This document shows positions 22,601-33,442 of a DNA stretch of 64,000 nt, one piece after another. Below the pieces are notes generated by a model that searched no databases, was not told where the DNA came from, and worked only from the letters and a program-made list of their open reading frames with translations. A program made the position numbers and the translations under genes. Origin of the DNA: Zygnema cylindricum (taxonomy: Eukaryota > Streptophyta > Zygnematophyceae > Zygnematales > Zygnemataceae); contig JBBHKE010003114.1 in assembly GCA_037447655.1 (NCBI GenBank), positions 103,778 through 167,777 on the forward strand. The letters are read 5' to 3'. The first letter of the stretch is position 1. Each line of letters starts with the position of its first letter.

Positions 22601-23030
22601 TCCCCATAGTTGGTTATAAAGACTCCCTTTCTAGTGATGGTATTAAACTCTTTGTCATCTAACAAAGACGTAGAGACAAGATTTTTACTCAGCTGAGGAA
22701 TGTAGAGTACATCTGAGAAGGTGAGTATATAAGTCTTTCCCTCCACTATGACTTTCAGATCTACCGACCCCACTAGATCTGTTGTAACCACTCCCGCATC
22801 CCCATAGTTTATCTCCACAATAGGGATTTTCCTAGGTTTAGTAAAAAGGTGCTTATCATGACAAATATGCATGGATGCATCTGAGTCGATAATCCATCTT
22901 TCCTGTAGAGCTTCCCAAATTGCTCCGAGAGCACACTTCTGTTTTATAGGGATCTCCTTCTCCTCCTAACTCTCGTCAAGTAGAAGCTCCCTATCCTCCT
23001 TCTCAAAGGACTCCTCTTCGATCTCTTGTT
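19672..23030 (-). pseudogene. Copia protease, integrase, RT and RNase H remnant
   Basis: The best-preserved piece is 22288-22872: the protease tail (HMCHDKHLFTKPRKIP), the GAG-pre-integrase and the CSVCAQGKADRLPFPK cysteines. The integrase core (about 21930-22280) is scrambled. The linker is 21435-21929, and RT with the YVDDLLVLSK catalytic box is near 20660-20690. RNase H, about 19900-20220, is interrupted by frame breaks. Many stops show inactivity. Confidence 0.85.
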
Positions 23031-24031
23031 ATACTTTTGTGACCACAAGTGCCTTCTTCTTCCCTTCGGAATAACCCCCTCCACGGTTCTCTTGAATCCT
23101 TAGTTCCGACAACTTGATATAATTCGCTATGAAGTGTCCTAGCTTTTGCAAAAGTGACAAAGACCCTTTGGGGGCCTCGGTCCTCCAAATTGATCTCTCT
23201 CCTCTTTGAATGGTTTCTTCGGATCCATCCCCCGTCGGTTTCCTCCTGCAGCTAGAGCTTGTATGCTCTTTCCCCCCCTCCTAATCTCAATTGTTTTCTC
23301 CTACACAAGTATCATCCTGACCACTGTGTTTCACTTCCATGAACTGTCAGTCATTTCTTGTACTCGGTACACTATGTTTTCATACTCGTCGGGTAACTGC
23401 ATGATGAGAGTGTTAACTTTCATCTTCTTTGTACCTATCCACCCAGCACTCTCCATCTCCATATACTAACAAGAGAGATCATTACAATAGTCTAACATCT
23501 TTCCTCTTTGTAAGTGTAATTCCCTAACTTTTGTTTAGCCAACTAGAGCTCCTGAATAGTACCAACTCAATAGATTTCCACCAAACTCACCCACAACTCC
23601 TCGGCCTTGTAAATGTGAAGGTGAGGGGTGGCCAAAGTCTTAGTGAGGTGCCTTAGAATGAAGTTTTTCGCAGCCATGTTTACATCTTCCCACATTTGAG
23701 TTCCGGTTTCCGTGGTCTTCACGTCCGCCGCTCCTAGTTCTGTGGCAATAGGAGTGAGGGGTGTCTCCTTTCCTTTCCCTTTTTTGGACACAATGTTGTT
23801 GCCATCATCTACCTCCTACACTGAATTAGTCGCTGCAGCAGAAAAACTTACTCCTCCAAATCGTGTTAGAGTTCCCGATGGTGGATGATCCACTTGTCCA
23901 TTCAAGATTCCCCAGTATCGTTTCTTACACAAAGCCCCTATCATCATGGCTTCCCAATAGATGAACCCAGATCCATTGAAGGTGGGCACCTTAGAGGGTG
24001 GGCCCATAACCTGCAATTTTGTGTCCTCCAT
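23031..24031 (-). pseudogene. Copia gag remnant
   Basis: The N-terminal ORF is 23816-24031, starting inside the LTR with MEDTKL and running across the primer-binding site into VMGPPSKVPTFNGSGFIYWE, the same design as the intact relative. Then 23567-23791 covers the segment with ILRHLTKTLATPHL. The rest of gag and the knuckle (near 23140) are broken by stops. Gag would form the particle shell. Confidence 0.8.
23997..24011 (-). other. Primer-binding site, half-tRNA initiator-Met type
   Basis: GGTTATGGGCCCACC stands directly after the 5' LTR. It is complementary to the anticodon arm of the plant initiator-Met tRNA (recalled from memory), not to the tRNA 3' end. Confidence 0.8.
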
Positions 24032-25022
24032 TGGACTACAAAATTCAAAAAGCCTTTAGATAGTTTTTAAATAACCCATTTCAAGCCAAAAACACTCCTG
24101 CCCAAGAGAGAAAACTGAAAGTTTGACTGCTTCCCTGTTTAGCCTGGACTCCCTTGAGTTTGTAGCAAAAAGAATCACTGAAAACGGCCAACGAGATGAT
24201 TAGTTATGAAGTGGCAAAGATGTCAAGTTTATACAAAACCAACTAAGGGAGAGAGGTTACTACCTACCAAATTATCTAAGTTCTAAACACCTCTCACAAC
24301 CTCTATATACTAACGTACGAACCAATCAAACGACTGGAGGGTACAGAAAGGTACTACGACCGATGAACTTTTTGTACGACTTGTGTACGGCAAGGCCATT
24401 GAGTGGACACGTGGCCACTTTTAACTCGTCCATTTGTTCCCCATAATTCCCGCGACCGAATGTTATCTCTCCACGTGTTGCCAGGTCACTCCACGTCCAC
24501 AAACCGCTAAGGTGACCATTGCGCGATTCTGGCAGCAATATGTGCCGTCCGTTTACAAATGCACATTGAATATTAACCGTCGAAACAAATGTCCGATTCA
24601 TTTGTTTCGTGCGAGATAATGTTTCGCACTATATATAACTTGGTTCTATGTAGTTTCATTTGTCATTCCGTTAATTTGATTCATGGTCAAAAAACGCAGT
24701 TTAAATAAATATAATACCCTATATATTTCAATGAACATCTACGACAGACTAGTTAGAGCTGACGGCTACGCCTCTCAGTGCTGGTCAGAGGTTCGAGTCC
24801 TGCCGGACTCAACCTTTTGTTGAGAGTGACATAAGTCACTCTTTAGTCCAGCCTGCTGAACTAGGACAGCCATGGCTCAACCACCCTCTCTATCCCTCAG
24901 TGACTACAACAAGTATGGTGGGTAGAGAGAGGAGGTGGAGGCAGGCTGTCGCTCTTTTCTTTTTCTATTGTACAGATCTATTTAAACCTAGAAAATACCA
25001 TATAAATCAAATATTTTCAACA
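24012..25022 (-). repeat. 5' LTR (1,011 bp)
   Basis: On the minus strand it begins TGTTGAAAATATTTG and ends GACACAAAATTGCA, followed at once by the primer-binding site. TATA box TTGTATAAACTTG is near 24225. The tRNA-like module is at about 24738-24815 and reads GGTTCGAGTCCTGCCGG. Confidence 0.9.
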
Positions 25023-27403
25023 AGGAGTAAATGATAGATGAGGGATTTCAGCACCTGAAAACTGTACCATATTACCCGGAACAAAATGGGTTAGCTAAGA
25101 GGTTGAACTCAAAACTAGGAGATAGTGTATGTAGTATATTGGTCGACAAGAAAATATGAAGCCGTGAACTGTAACAACTACATTAAGAATAGAGTCTTTA
25201 CCTCAGCCGTAAATGGAATGACACCTTATGAGAGATGGGCTGGAAGGAAACCAAATATCTCTCACCTTAAAGTAATCCATAACCAAGTTTATAATCTTCA
25301 CACGGATAAGAAAAACTGGAAACTAGATGCTAAGGGAAAACCTAGATACTTTGTAGGAAATGATGAGGATATCAAGCGATATAGAGTCTATGACTTAGCA
25401 AATAAAAATATCATTTTGGTCAAATACCTAGTTGTCATGGATGAAGGGAAGTCATTTGACCCCTTCAAATATACTAAGAAAAAAAGAATCAGATTTGAGT
25501 CAAAAAGTGAGGACAACTCGGTCTATCCCGAAAAGGACGAGTGAAACAATGATTGCAGATTCAAGGGAGATCCAAGGTATAGGAGATCCCCCGAAAACCT
25601 CAAATATTTCTATGGACTTTGAGGAGACACAAAGAGCCGAAACTGGTTTCCATGGATATGGGAGCTGATGAGACAGTAAGGAGAAATCCAAGACTTCCCT
25701 CTATTCCAGGTTCGGAGTTTGAGGGAGGGATAAGGAACAACAAAAAGATACAAGAAAAACATGCCGCTCATAAGGTAACTAAGCTATCTCACCCAAATGA
25801 GCCTCAGTCATACTCGGAGGCAGTGAACAGTTCGGAGAAAGACAGATGGATTAGAGCCATAAATGATGAGATGGCCTCCATCATGGAAGTATATACTTGG
25901 GAACTAGCGGACTGTCCTCCGAACAGAAAACCGATTGGTTGTAAATGGGTGTTTAAACTAAAACTGAATCCAGATAATACTATTGAGAGATATAAGGCTC
26001 GGTTGGTAGCAAAGGGGTTCACCCAAAAGGGGGGGATTGACTATGAGGAGACTTTTGCTCCAGTTGTTTCGTTCCCATCAGTAAGGATTCTCTTGAGTCT
26101 AACGACAGCAGAAGACATGGAAATACACCATATAGATACTAAGATTGCCTTTCTTAATGGTGAGTTAAAAGAATAAATTTTAATGCGGCAACCAGAGGGG
26201 TTAGTGGAGGAAGGAGAAAAGAGCAAAGTCTGCATGCTCATAAAGTCTTTTTATGGACTGAAGTAGGCTCCGCGACAGTGGAATAAGAAACTAGATGGGT
26301 TTCTCACCGGTCTGGGATATATCTGGACCAGCTCCACCATTCTATCTATATGTTTGAAGATGAGAATAGTGTGTTTTTCATTGCAATATATGTGGATGGT
26401 GTGCAGGTGTCAAGTAAGTCTTTGGAAATCATCAATAAATTAAAAAAAGATCTTAGAAGTTGATTTGACATGAAGGATTTAGGGGAGGTAAGGTATATTT
26501 TGGGAATCCAAATGGGGAGAGATAGGGGGAAAATGAACATTAAACTTACTCACAAAGAAGCAATAGGTAATATGCTAGAGAAATTCCAGATGAAAAAGAA
26601 AACAGTTGTACCACTCCCATGGTCTTGAAGAAAGTAAGTGATGGAAGTGTAGAAGGTGGAGTGATAATCATAAATAATCAAATTAGCCCAGAAAAGAGAG
26701 AGTTTATGAAGTCTATTCCTTACATGCAGGTTGTAGGAAGTCTAATATACTTTATGAGCTGTACTAGGTCTGACATAGCAGCAGCAGTTGGAGTACTCAG
26801 TAGGAGTCTTAATGATCATACGAAAATAGACTGGGAGGTGGCCAAAAAGAGTCATGAGATATCTGGGGGGGAACTAGAGAGTTATGGTTGCATTTAGGAG
26901 GGGAGCACACTGATATCACTACTTGGAGTGATGCCAATTATAGGGATGCAACTATGACAATATGCACTTCTAGGTATGTGTTGTATGTTGGGGAAGGTGC
27001 TTGCTGTTGGAGAAGCAAGCATCAAAAGGTGGTTGCTCAATCTACTATGGGATCTGAGTATATGGCCTCGTGTTGTGCTTTGAAGGAGGTTATGTGGGTC
27101 AAATCATTGTTGTTAAAACTAGGGTATATGAAAGAGGGAGTGGACGAAGTTTTTTGTGATAATAAGGTTGCCATTGCAATCGCAACCAATCCAAAATATC
27201 ATTTCAAAGCTTAGCATATAGACATATGATTGAGCTTCTTGAGGGAAAATTTGAAAAGAAAATTGTGAATCTTGTGTATAAGTTTGATGAGGAAATGGTG
27301 GCTGACATGATGACCAAACTTGTGCTCTCTCACAAGTTAAAATATTGTAGAGAAAAATATGGATTGAAAGAAAAATTAAAATTAGACTAGAAAATAATGG
27401 GAG
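25023..27403 (+). pseudogene. Copia integrase end, RT and RNase H of the split element
   Basis: Resumes with the integrase QHLKTVPYYPEQNG segment, the linker (25125-25544, 25619 onward), RT with KPIGCKWVFKLKLNPDN, HHIDTKIAFLNGE and a catalytic box altered to YVDG (near 26390), then RNase H with SDANY, STMGSEY and a CDNKVA version of CDNQAA. Stop codons and frame breaks are frequent (for example near 26176, 26266 and 26600). A polypurine tract AAAATAATGGGAG (27391-27403) leads to the LTR. Confidence 0.85.
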
Positions 27404-28023
27404 TGTTGAAATCACTAGATTTATGGAGTATTTTCTAGGTCTGAATAGCTTAGTGAAAAATAAACAAAAAGCATAAGCAGTCTGCCTCCACCTCTTTCAT
27501 CTATCCCCCATACTTGTTGTAGTCATTGACGGAGAGAGAGAGAGAGAGTAGTGGCGTCATGGCTCCCTCAGCTCTATAGGCAAGACTAAAGAGTGACATA
27601 ATTCACTCTCAACAAAACGTTGAGCCCGGTAGGACTCGAACCTCCGACCAACAGAGCGAGACGTAGCCGTCATCTCTAATTGGTCTGTCGTAGAATTTCG
27701 TTAAATTATATAGGGTTTAATAAATACTTAATTTGTGTTACGATATTGAAATCGATTAACTGCATTATGAATGAAAAAACATATAACTAGTTAATGTACA
27801 ATACGAACATGATCCCGCACGAAACAAATGAATCGGACATTTTTTTCGACAATTAACATTTAATGTCAGATTTCATCCAACGGCTCATTTCGCCGCCGAA
27901 ATCCAGGAATGGTCATTTTGGCGTTTTTGGACATGGCATGACCTTACGCCACGTAGAGGGAAAACATTTGGTCGCAAGGATTTTGGGGAACATAAAGACG
28001 AGTGGAATGTTGATACACGTCCA
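27404..28023 (+). repeat. 3' LTR of the split element, first part
   Basis: Starts TGTTGAAATCACTAG and ends in the GTCCA target copy at 28019-28023. The remainder of the LTR is at 34476-34861 beyond the inserted element; joined length is about 1,006 bp. It carries the hairpin with a CATACTTGTTGTAGTCATTGA loop near 27510. Confidence 0.9.
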
Positions 28024-29071
28024 TGAAACTCTGAGACCTCCATAAGTCCTCAGAGTGGACAGCTTCCAAGAAGCCTCTAGGATAATCCTGACCCCTTTGT
28101 GTTTAAGCAAAAATAACTGCCACCCTGGCGGACAAAAACTCTGACCAACTTCACCCCTGTGAAGACAAGACTCCCTTGAGTCGATAGCAAAAAGAATCTC
28201 TGAATTTGCTCCCCTGAGCAGTAAGTTATGGAGGGTCAAAGTTGACCTTTTGTACAGAAGCTCTCTGGGAGAGGGGGTCCTATCTTCTAATTTTTCTAAG
28301 TCCTATCTCTCTCACAGACTCTATCTACTGATGTACGGAACCAATCAGAATTGAGTTCCGTACGCAAAAGTACAGCTGCCGGTGTACTTTATGTACGGAC
28401 ATTGTACGACATGGCCAAAATGTCGACACATGTCAAATCCGGATTAGGTGCTATAATCTCCGGAGTTTCCACAATCCAACGGAATTTTGCCACGCGTCAT
28501 CTGATGTGGCGATGGCCACAAACCGCCGAAATCTTCCTCCGCGATCTCGGCGCTAATCCCGGCCGTCTGATTAAATTCGGCTTTAATCGTGGCCGTAATA
28601 AATACATGCGCGGTATTTGTTTCATTTACGAAACAAATGCGCGGTACTGATTTATGTCCGTACCGTAAGTCGTACATTACATATTACTGGATCTATGTAT
28701 CCCGTAATTAATTCTAGTTAAATGGTTTATCGCAAGAATACATATCTAAATAATTATCAAACTATATGCTACGTAACAATACCTCTAGATGAAACGGCTA
28801 AGGCTACCGGCTACTTCCTGTCTGCCTGCCGGTAGGTACAAGGATCAAATTCGCCGCCGGCACATACATTTTAATCAAATATATAAACCCTAATATAAAA
28901 TTCCCGTAAACCTCAGGATAGCCAAGGTAGCCATGGCTCTAGCTTCCTCTCCAATTTCTCAGTGACTGCGACAAGTTTGAGAGTTGGAGAGAGAAGTTAG
29001 AGATAGACTGCCTCGACTTCTATATTTCTTTTCAGACCTAGAAAATACTAATAAAACCATTAGTTTCTACA
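28024..29071 (-). repeat. 3' LTR (1,048 bp) of the young element
   Basis: On the minus strand it starts TGTAGAAACTAATGG and ends CTCAGAGTTTCA. It holds GTAC clusters near 28330-28410, the conserved hairpin near 28938-28995 (CTTCTCTCTCCAA against TTGGAGAGGAAG on the minus strand) and a degenerate tRNA-like hairpin near 28795-28865. Confidence 0.95.
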
Positions 29072-29084
29072 CTCCCCTTATTTT

Positions 29085-31040
29085 CTAGTCAATCTTTAAT
29101 TTCAGACCACACTTCTCCCTGCAAAAAATTAGTTTAGGGGAAGGCACAGGTTTGGTCATCATATCCGCTACCATCTCACTATCTGGTCTGTACTCTAAAC
29201 TGATTATTTTGTTTTCTACTTTCTCTCTAACAAAGCTGAGTCTGATGTCCATGTGTTTGGCTTTAAAATGGTGTTTAGGATTGGCAGAAATAGCGATTGC
29301 TGCCTGATTATCACAAAATATTTTCTGCACCCCACTCTTAAGGTGACCAAGCTCACCGAGCAAAGACTTGACCCACATCAATTCTTTTACAGCAGAGCAA
29401 GAGGCCATATACTCAGCCTCCATGGTGGACTGAGCAATAACCTTTTGCTGTTTGCTACTCCAACAGCAAGCCCCATCACCCACATATAATACATATCCAG
29501 AAGTACATCTCCTCATCGGAGCATCACCATAACTGGCATCACTCCAAGTAGTGATGTCAGTATTCTCCCCACCCAAATGCAACCATAGATCTCTAGTTCC
29601 TACCAAGTATCTAAGGACTCTCTTAGCTGCCTCCCAATCCTTCTTAGTGGGAGCATTTAGACTTCTACTCAGCACTCCTACAGCTGCAGCTAAATCCGGC
29701 CGGGTACAATTCATAAAATAGATTAGACTTCCCACTACTTGCCTGTAAGGAATAGTCTGCATGAACTTCTGTTCTTCAGGAGATAATTCCTCGTCTAAGA
29801 CTATGACTCCTTCTTCCTCACTCCCCTCACTTCCCTTCTTCAATTCCATTGGAGTTGTACAACTATTAGCTTTATCCATTTGAAATTTTTCAAGCATGTT
29901 CCCTATTGCTTCCTTTTGAGTCAATCTTATAATTTTTCTTTTTCGGTCTCTCTCTACTTGAATTCCCAAAATATATTTTGCTTCCCCCATATCCTTCATT
30001 TCAAATCTCCCCTTAAGATCGGTTTTCAATTTATTAATTTTTTTCATTGATTTACTTAAAACAAGCAAATCATCAACATAAATTGCAATAAATATAAAAC
30101 CTTCCTCATCTTCGAAAACATAGATTGAGTGATCTGAGCTGATCCGAATATATCCTAGACCGGTAAGAAACTCATCAAGCTTCTTATTCCACTGTCGGGG
30201 CGCCTGTTTCAAACCATAAAGAGATTTAATCAGCCGGCATACCTTACTCTCCTCTCCTTCTTCCACAAACCCTTCGGGTTGTCGCATGAAGATCTCCTCT
30301 TCTAATTCTCCATGTAAAAAGGCTGTTTTGATGTCCATCTGGTGCACTTCCATGTCTTCCGCCGCTGCTAAACTGAGAAGTATGCGGACGGAGGGAAATC
30401 TGACCACCGGGGCAAAGGTTTCCTCGTAGTCAATTCCTTCCTTTTGTGTAAATCCCTTTGCCACTAATCTGACCTTGTAGCGCTCGATTGTGTTATCTGG
30501 GTTCAGTTTTAGTTTGAAAACCCACTTACAACCGATTGGTTTTCGGTTAGGTGGACAGTCCACCAGCTCCCAAGTATCGGCTGCCATGATTGAAGCCATC
30601 TCCTCATTGATGGCTGTCTTCCACCGGTTTCTTTTTGGACAAGTCATCGCCTCTCCATAAGTTTGAGGTTCATCTTGATGAGATAGTTTAGTTACCTTGT
30701 TATTAACCTGTTTTTCTTGCAGTCTTTTGCTACTTCTCCTCCCTCCCTCAAAATCTGAGGCCGGAATAGATGGTTCTCGTGGATTCTTTCGAACAAACTC
30801 GGCTTCTCCCCTATCCCTTGATTCCGAATCAATTTCCACCACGTCTTCCGCTTCGAGTAGAGTTGTCACTGGAGTTTCCACAGCCGAGTCCTTTTCGGTC
30901 TGATTTGTTCCTGCAAGAATGTCATCGTCTCTAAAACCTGGATAGTTAGGAAGCTCAAAGTCATCAGAATTTTCTGACTCAAATCTGATTTTTACTGACT
31001 TTGTATATTTGAAGGGATCCACAGACTTTCCTTCATCCAT
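29085..31040 (-). CDS. Copia polyprotein part: linker, reverse transcriptase, RNase H
   Basis: An open frame of 651 residues; the frame is open further upstream to the stop near 31288, so the Met at 31040 is only the first Met and not a real start. Residues 1-110 are the charged integrase-RT linker. RT covers about 155-400 with the HQMDIKTAFLHGE motif (Asp 236), LYGLKQAPRQW (274-284) and the catalytic YVDD at 321-324. RNase H covers about 495-640 with SDAS (Asp 501), STMEAEY (538-544), CDNQAA (Asp 577) and VADMMTK (Asp 626). The protein would copy element RNA into DNA inside cytoplasmic particles. It ends just before the polypurine tract. Alone it is intact; the upstream stop prevents normal polyprotein synthesis. 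Confidence 0.92.
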   Translation of the reverse strand: MDEGKSVDPFKYTKSVKIRFESENSDDFELPNYPGFRDDDILAGTNQTEKDSAVETPVTTLLEAEDVVEIDSESRDRGEAEFVRKNPREPSIPASDFEGGRRSSKRLQEKQVNNKVTKLSHQDEPQTYGEAMTCPKRNRWKTAINEEMASIMAADTWELVDCPPNRKPIGCKWVFKLKLNPDNTIERYKVRLVAKGFTQKEGIDYEETFAPVVRFPSVRILLSLAAAEDMEVHQMDIKTAFLHGELEEEIFMRQPEGFVEEGEESKVCRLIKSLYGLKQAPRQWNKKLDEFLTGLGYIRISSDHSIYVFEDEEGFIFIAIYVDDLLVLSKSMKKINKLKTDLKGRFEMKDMGEAKYILGIQVERDRKRKIIRLTQKEAIGNMLEKFQMDKANSCTTPMELKKGSEGSEEEGVIVLDEELSPEEQKFMQTIPYRQVVGSLIYFMNCTRPDLAAAVGVLSRSLNAPTKKDWEAAKRVLRYLVGTRDLWLHLGGENTDITTWSDASYGDAPMRRCTSGYVLYVGDGACCWSSKQQKVIAQSTMEAEYMASCSAVKELMWVKSLLGELGHLKSGVQKIFCDNQAAIAISANPKHHFKAKHMDIRLSFVREKVENKIISLEYRPDSEMVADMMTKPVPSPKLIFCREKCGLKLKID

Positions 31041-31289
31041 AACTACTAGATGCTTTACTAAGATTATATCTTCTCTTTTTAGATCATAAACTCTATATCC
31101 TTTAACATCCTCATCATATCCTAATAAGTATCCCGGTTTTCCTTTAGGATCTAGCTTCCAATTGGACCGATCAGTATCTAGACTGAATACTTGACTGCCG
31201 AAAACCTTTAAATGAGATAAATCTGGTTTCCGGCCTGTCCATCTCTCATAAGGTGTTTGATCTTTTATAGCTGAAGTAAGAACTCTATT

Positions 31290-31961
31290 TTAGAGGTAAT
31301 TAGCACAGTTCATTGCTTCTGCCCAAAACCTTTTTCCTATCTTCTTATCCGACAACATACTTCTAGCACTATCACTTAGTGTTCTATTTAACCTTTCAGC
31401 TACCCCATTCTGTTCCGGATTTTCTGGAACTGTCTTTTGGTGTTGAACCCCATCTTCCCTCAAAAAATCCTCAAACTGGTTAGAAGTATACTCTCCACCA
31501 TTGTCACTCCTTACTCTCTTGATTGGAGTTTCATGGAGTTTTTCGCTCCATGCTTTATATTGTCTAAAACAGTCCTCAGCTTCTGACTTGTTTTTCAAAA
31601 AATATACTCGGGAATACCGAGACCAATCATCAGTTATAGTCATCATAAATCTCTTCCCCCCCGGTGAGGGCACTCTAGCCGGTCCCCAAATATCTGTGTG
31701 TACTAGATCTAGAAGTTTTTCTCCCTTGTAGGTGGCTGTTTTTGGAAAGGGTAATCTGTGTGCTTTACCTTGAGCACACCCACTACAATCACTTATATCA
31801 TCACTCTCACTGAACTGAATCCCTTCCACCACTCCCATCTTTTTCATCTCTCTTAACTTATCTAGATTCACATGCCCAAGCCTCTTATGCCACATCATAA
31901 TATCATGAACACCAGCATAATAAAGTTTCTTCGTTTCATTACTTAAGATCAGCCTAAACAT
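31290..31961 (-). CDS. Copia polyprotein part: integrase
   Basis: An open frame of 223 residues. The zinc-binding HHCC is complete (His 25, His 30, Cys 59, Cys 62 in WHKRLGH and CSGCAQGK). The catalytic triad is visible as Asp 90 (HTDIWGP), Asp 153 (SDNGGEY) and Glu 189 (NGVAERLNRT). The enzyme would join element DNA to a 5-bp staggered chromosomal cut, which agrees with the 5-bp GTCCA duplication. Translation is separated from gag-protease by a one-base deletion near 32060 and from RT by an in-frame stop near 31288. The Met at 31961 is the first in frame, not a proven start. Confidence 0.9.
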   Translation of the reverse strand: MFRLILSNETKKLYYAGVHDIMMWHKRLGHVNLDKLREMKKMGVVEGIQFSESDDISDCSGCAQGKAHRLPFPKTATYKGEKLLDLVHTDIWGPARVPSPGGKRFMMTITDDWSRYSRVYFLKNKSEAEDCFRQYKAWSEKLHETPIKRVRSDNGGEYTSNQFEDFLREDGVQHQKTVPENPEQNGVAERLNRTLSDSARSMLSDKKIGKRFWAEAMNCANYL

Positions 31962-32056
31962 CCCATGGCTACCTTTCTCAGCAATGAAATAGACATCCTC
32001 CTCAAAACTAGCAGTAAAGACTCCTTCCCTAGTGCTAGTGAAAAAACCCTTATCAT

Positions 32057-33442
32057 CTAATACTGTGTAGAGATAAGGTTTTTGTTCAGCTCCGGAATAA
32101 ACAATACATCGGAGAATGTTAATATGGATGTCTTTCCTTCTACTAACACTTTCAGATCTACCGATCCTACAAGAGTAGTGGTGACTATCCTCCCATCCCC
32201 GTACTCTATCTCTACGGTGGGAATCTTTCTTATCTTAGTGAACAGGTGTTTATCCTTACACATGTGCATTGAGGCACCTGAATCTATAATCCAGCCTGCT
32301 TCACCTTTCAATCCACCGTAAGCACATTTCTGCCTTCGTGGAATTTCAACCTCAGTTTTCGCCTCCAACTCCTCATCCAAAAGGAGCTCATCGTCCTCGT
32401 CCTTGGATTCCGCCTCAAGTACCTGTGTGACAAGGGCCTTTTTCTTTCCTCTCGGGGTACCACCGGTCTGCCCCTCCTTTAACCGAAGCTCGGTTAGCTT
32501 GGTGCACTCTGCCATATAGTGCCCTGGTTTCTTACAAAAATGACATAAACCTTTGGGAGCCCTTGGTTCGAACTCGCCAACCTGTTTTTTCTGCTCCTTA
32601 CCCCCATAGTTTCCGACTGGTTTCCGAGAATCCTTGTTCCTCCAATCGGTCGCTGTTGCCAAGGCTTGGCCACTCTTTCCTCCCCTTCGGATCTCAATCG
32701 TATTCTCTCGAACGAGAATCATCCCTACCACTGAGTTCCATATCCACCTTGAGTCCGGCAAGTCCTGCACACGGTTGACTATGTTCTCGAACTCATCAGG
32801 TAACTTCATTAGTAAACAGTTAACTTTTTCTTTTTCACTAAAAACTTTACCCGCACTCTCTAGCTCCATGAAGAGTGTAGCAAGCTCATTGCAAAAATCC
32901 AACATATTTCCCCCTTTGTATACATACTCCTTAACTTTCTGATCAGCCAACTGTTGTTGCTGAATCGTACCACTCCGGTACATCTCTATGAGAGCCATCC
33001 AAAGATCGGATGCCCTCTCTACCTGCAAATGAGGACATGCAAGTCCTTGAGTGAGATGGCGTAGGATGAAGTGCTTTGCCGCCATATTGTTGAAGTCCCA
33101 GGTTTCAGTATCATTCTCCTCGTTCCTCGGAATAGGTGACATGAATGCTAAACCAGTTGCTATTGGTGTGGTCGCCTCCTTCTCCTTTCCTTTGTCCACC
33201 ACCTCTCCTTCCTTTGTTTCCTCCGTTGAAGGTGAATCCTCTTTCCTGGTGAATCTGCTTCCTTTAAACCCTGGAGGAATTCCAAGACTTGATGGACGCC
33301 CCAATCGTCCACTCACTATCCCCCAAAACCTTTTTTCGCATAGAGCTCCTATCATCATACTTTCCCAGTATATGAAGCCAGTTCCATTAAAGATTGGTAC
33401 CCTAGAGGGTGGGCCCATAACCTGAAACTCTGAGACCTCCAT
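32057..33442 (-). CDS. Copia gag and protease
   Basis: An open frame of 461 residues starting at ATG 33442, which lies inside the 5' LTR. The frame crosses the LTR end and the primer-binding site, which itself contains an in-frame ATG (Met 9). Residues about 100-260 are the gag core, with repeated charged and Leu-rich segments. The CX2CX4HX4C zinc knuckle is at 300-313, an acidic linker at about 345-365, and the protease motif DSGAS at 387-391, followed by LVGSVDLKV and the NKNLIS segment. It ends prematurely at LISTQY because a single base is missing compared with the copies at 1-854 and 18662-25022. Gag forms the particle and the protease matures it. Confidence 0.9.
   Translation of the reverse strand: MEVSEFQVMGPPSRVPIFNGTGFIYWESMMIGALCEKRFWGIVSGRLGRPSSLGIPPGFKGSRFTRKEDSPSTEETKEGEVVDKGKEKEATTPIATGLAFMSPIPRNEENDTETWDFNNMAAKHFILRHLTQGLACPHLQVERASDLWMALIEMYRSGTIQQQQLADQKVKEYVYKGGNMLDFCNELATLFMELESAGKVFSEKEKVNCLLMKLPDEFENIVNRVQDLPDSRWIWNSVVGMILVRENTIEIRRGGKSGQALATATDWRNKDSRKPVGNYGGKEQKKQVGEFEPRAPKGLCHFCKKPGHYMAECTKLTELRLKEGQTGGTPRGKKKALVTQVLEAESKDEDDELLLDEELEAKTEVEIPRRQKCAYGGLKGEAGWIIDSGASMHMCKDKHLFTKIRKIPTVEIEYGDGRIVTTTLVGSVDLKVLVEGKTSILTFSDVLFIPELNKNLISTQY
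33408..33422 (-). other. Primer-binding site, half-tRNA initiator-Met type
   Basis: GGTTATGGGCCCACC directly abuts the 5' LTR. It is the complement of GGTGGGCCCATAACC, the anticodon arm of the plant initiator-Met tRNA. Known copia elements of flies use the same arm through a cleaved tRNA half. Confidence 0.85.

Larger units (their letters stand above)
18662..25022 (-). mobile_element. Copia element inserted in integrase, target duplication AGGAG
   Basis: A 6,361-bp full-length but decayed element with 3' LTR 18662-19671 and 5' LTR 24012-25022. AGGAG flanks both sides (18657-18661 and 25023-25027), and host coding sequence continues across the junction. The order on the minus strand is 5' LTR, primer-binding site, gag, protease, integrase, RT, RNase H, polypurine tract, 3' LTR. 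The two LTRs differ at many positions by eye, so it is older than the 28024-34470 insertion. Confidence 0.92.
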
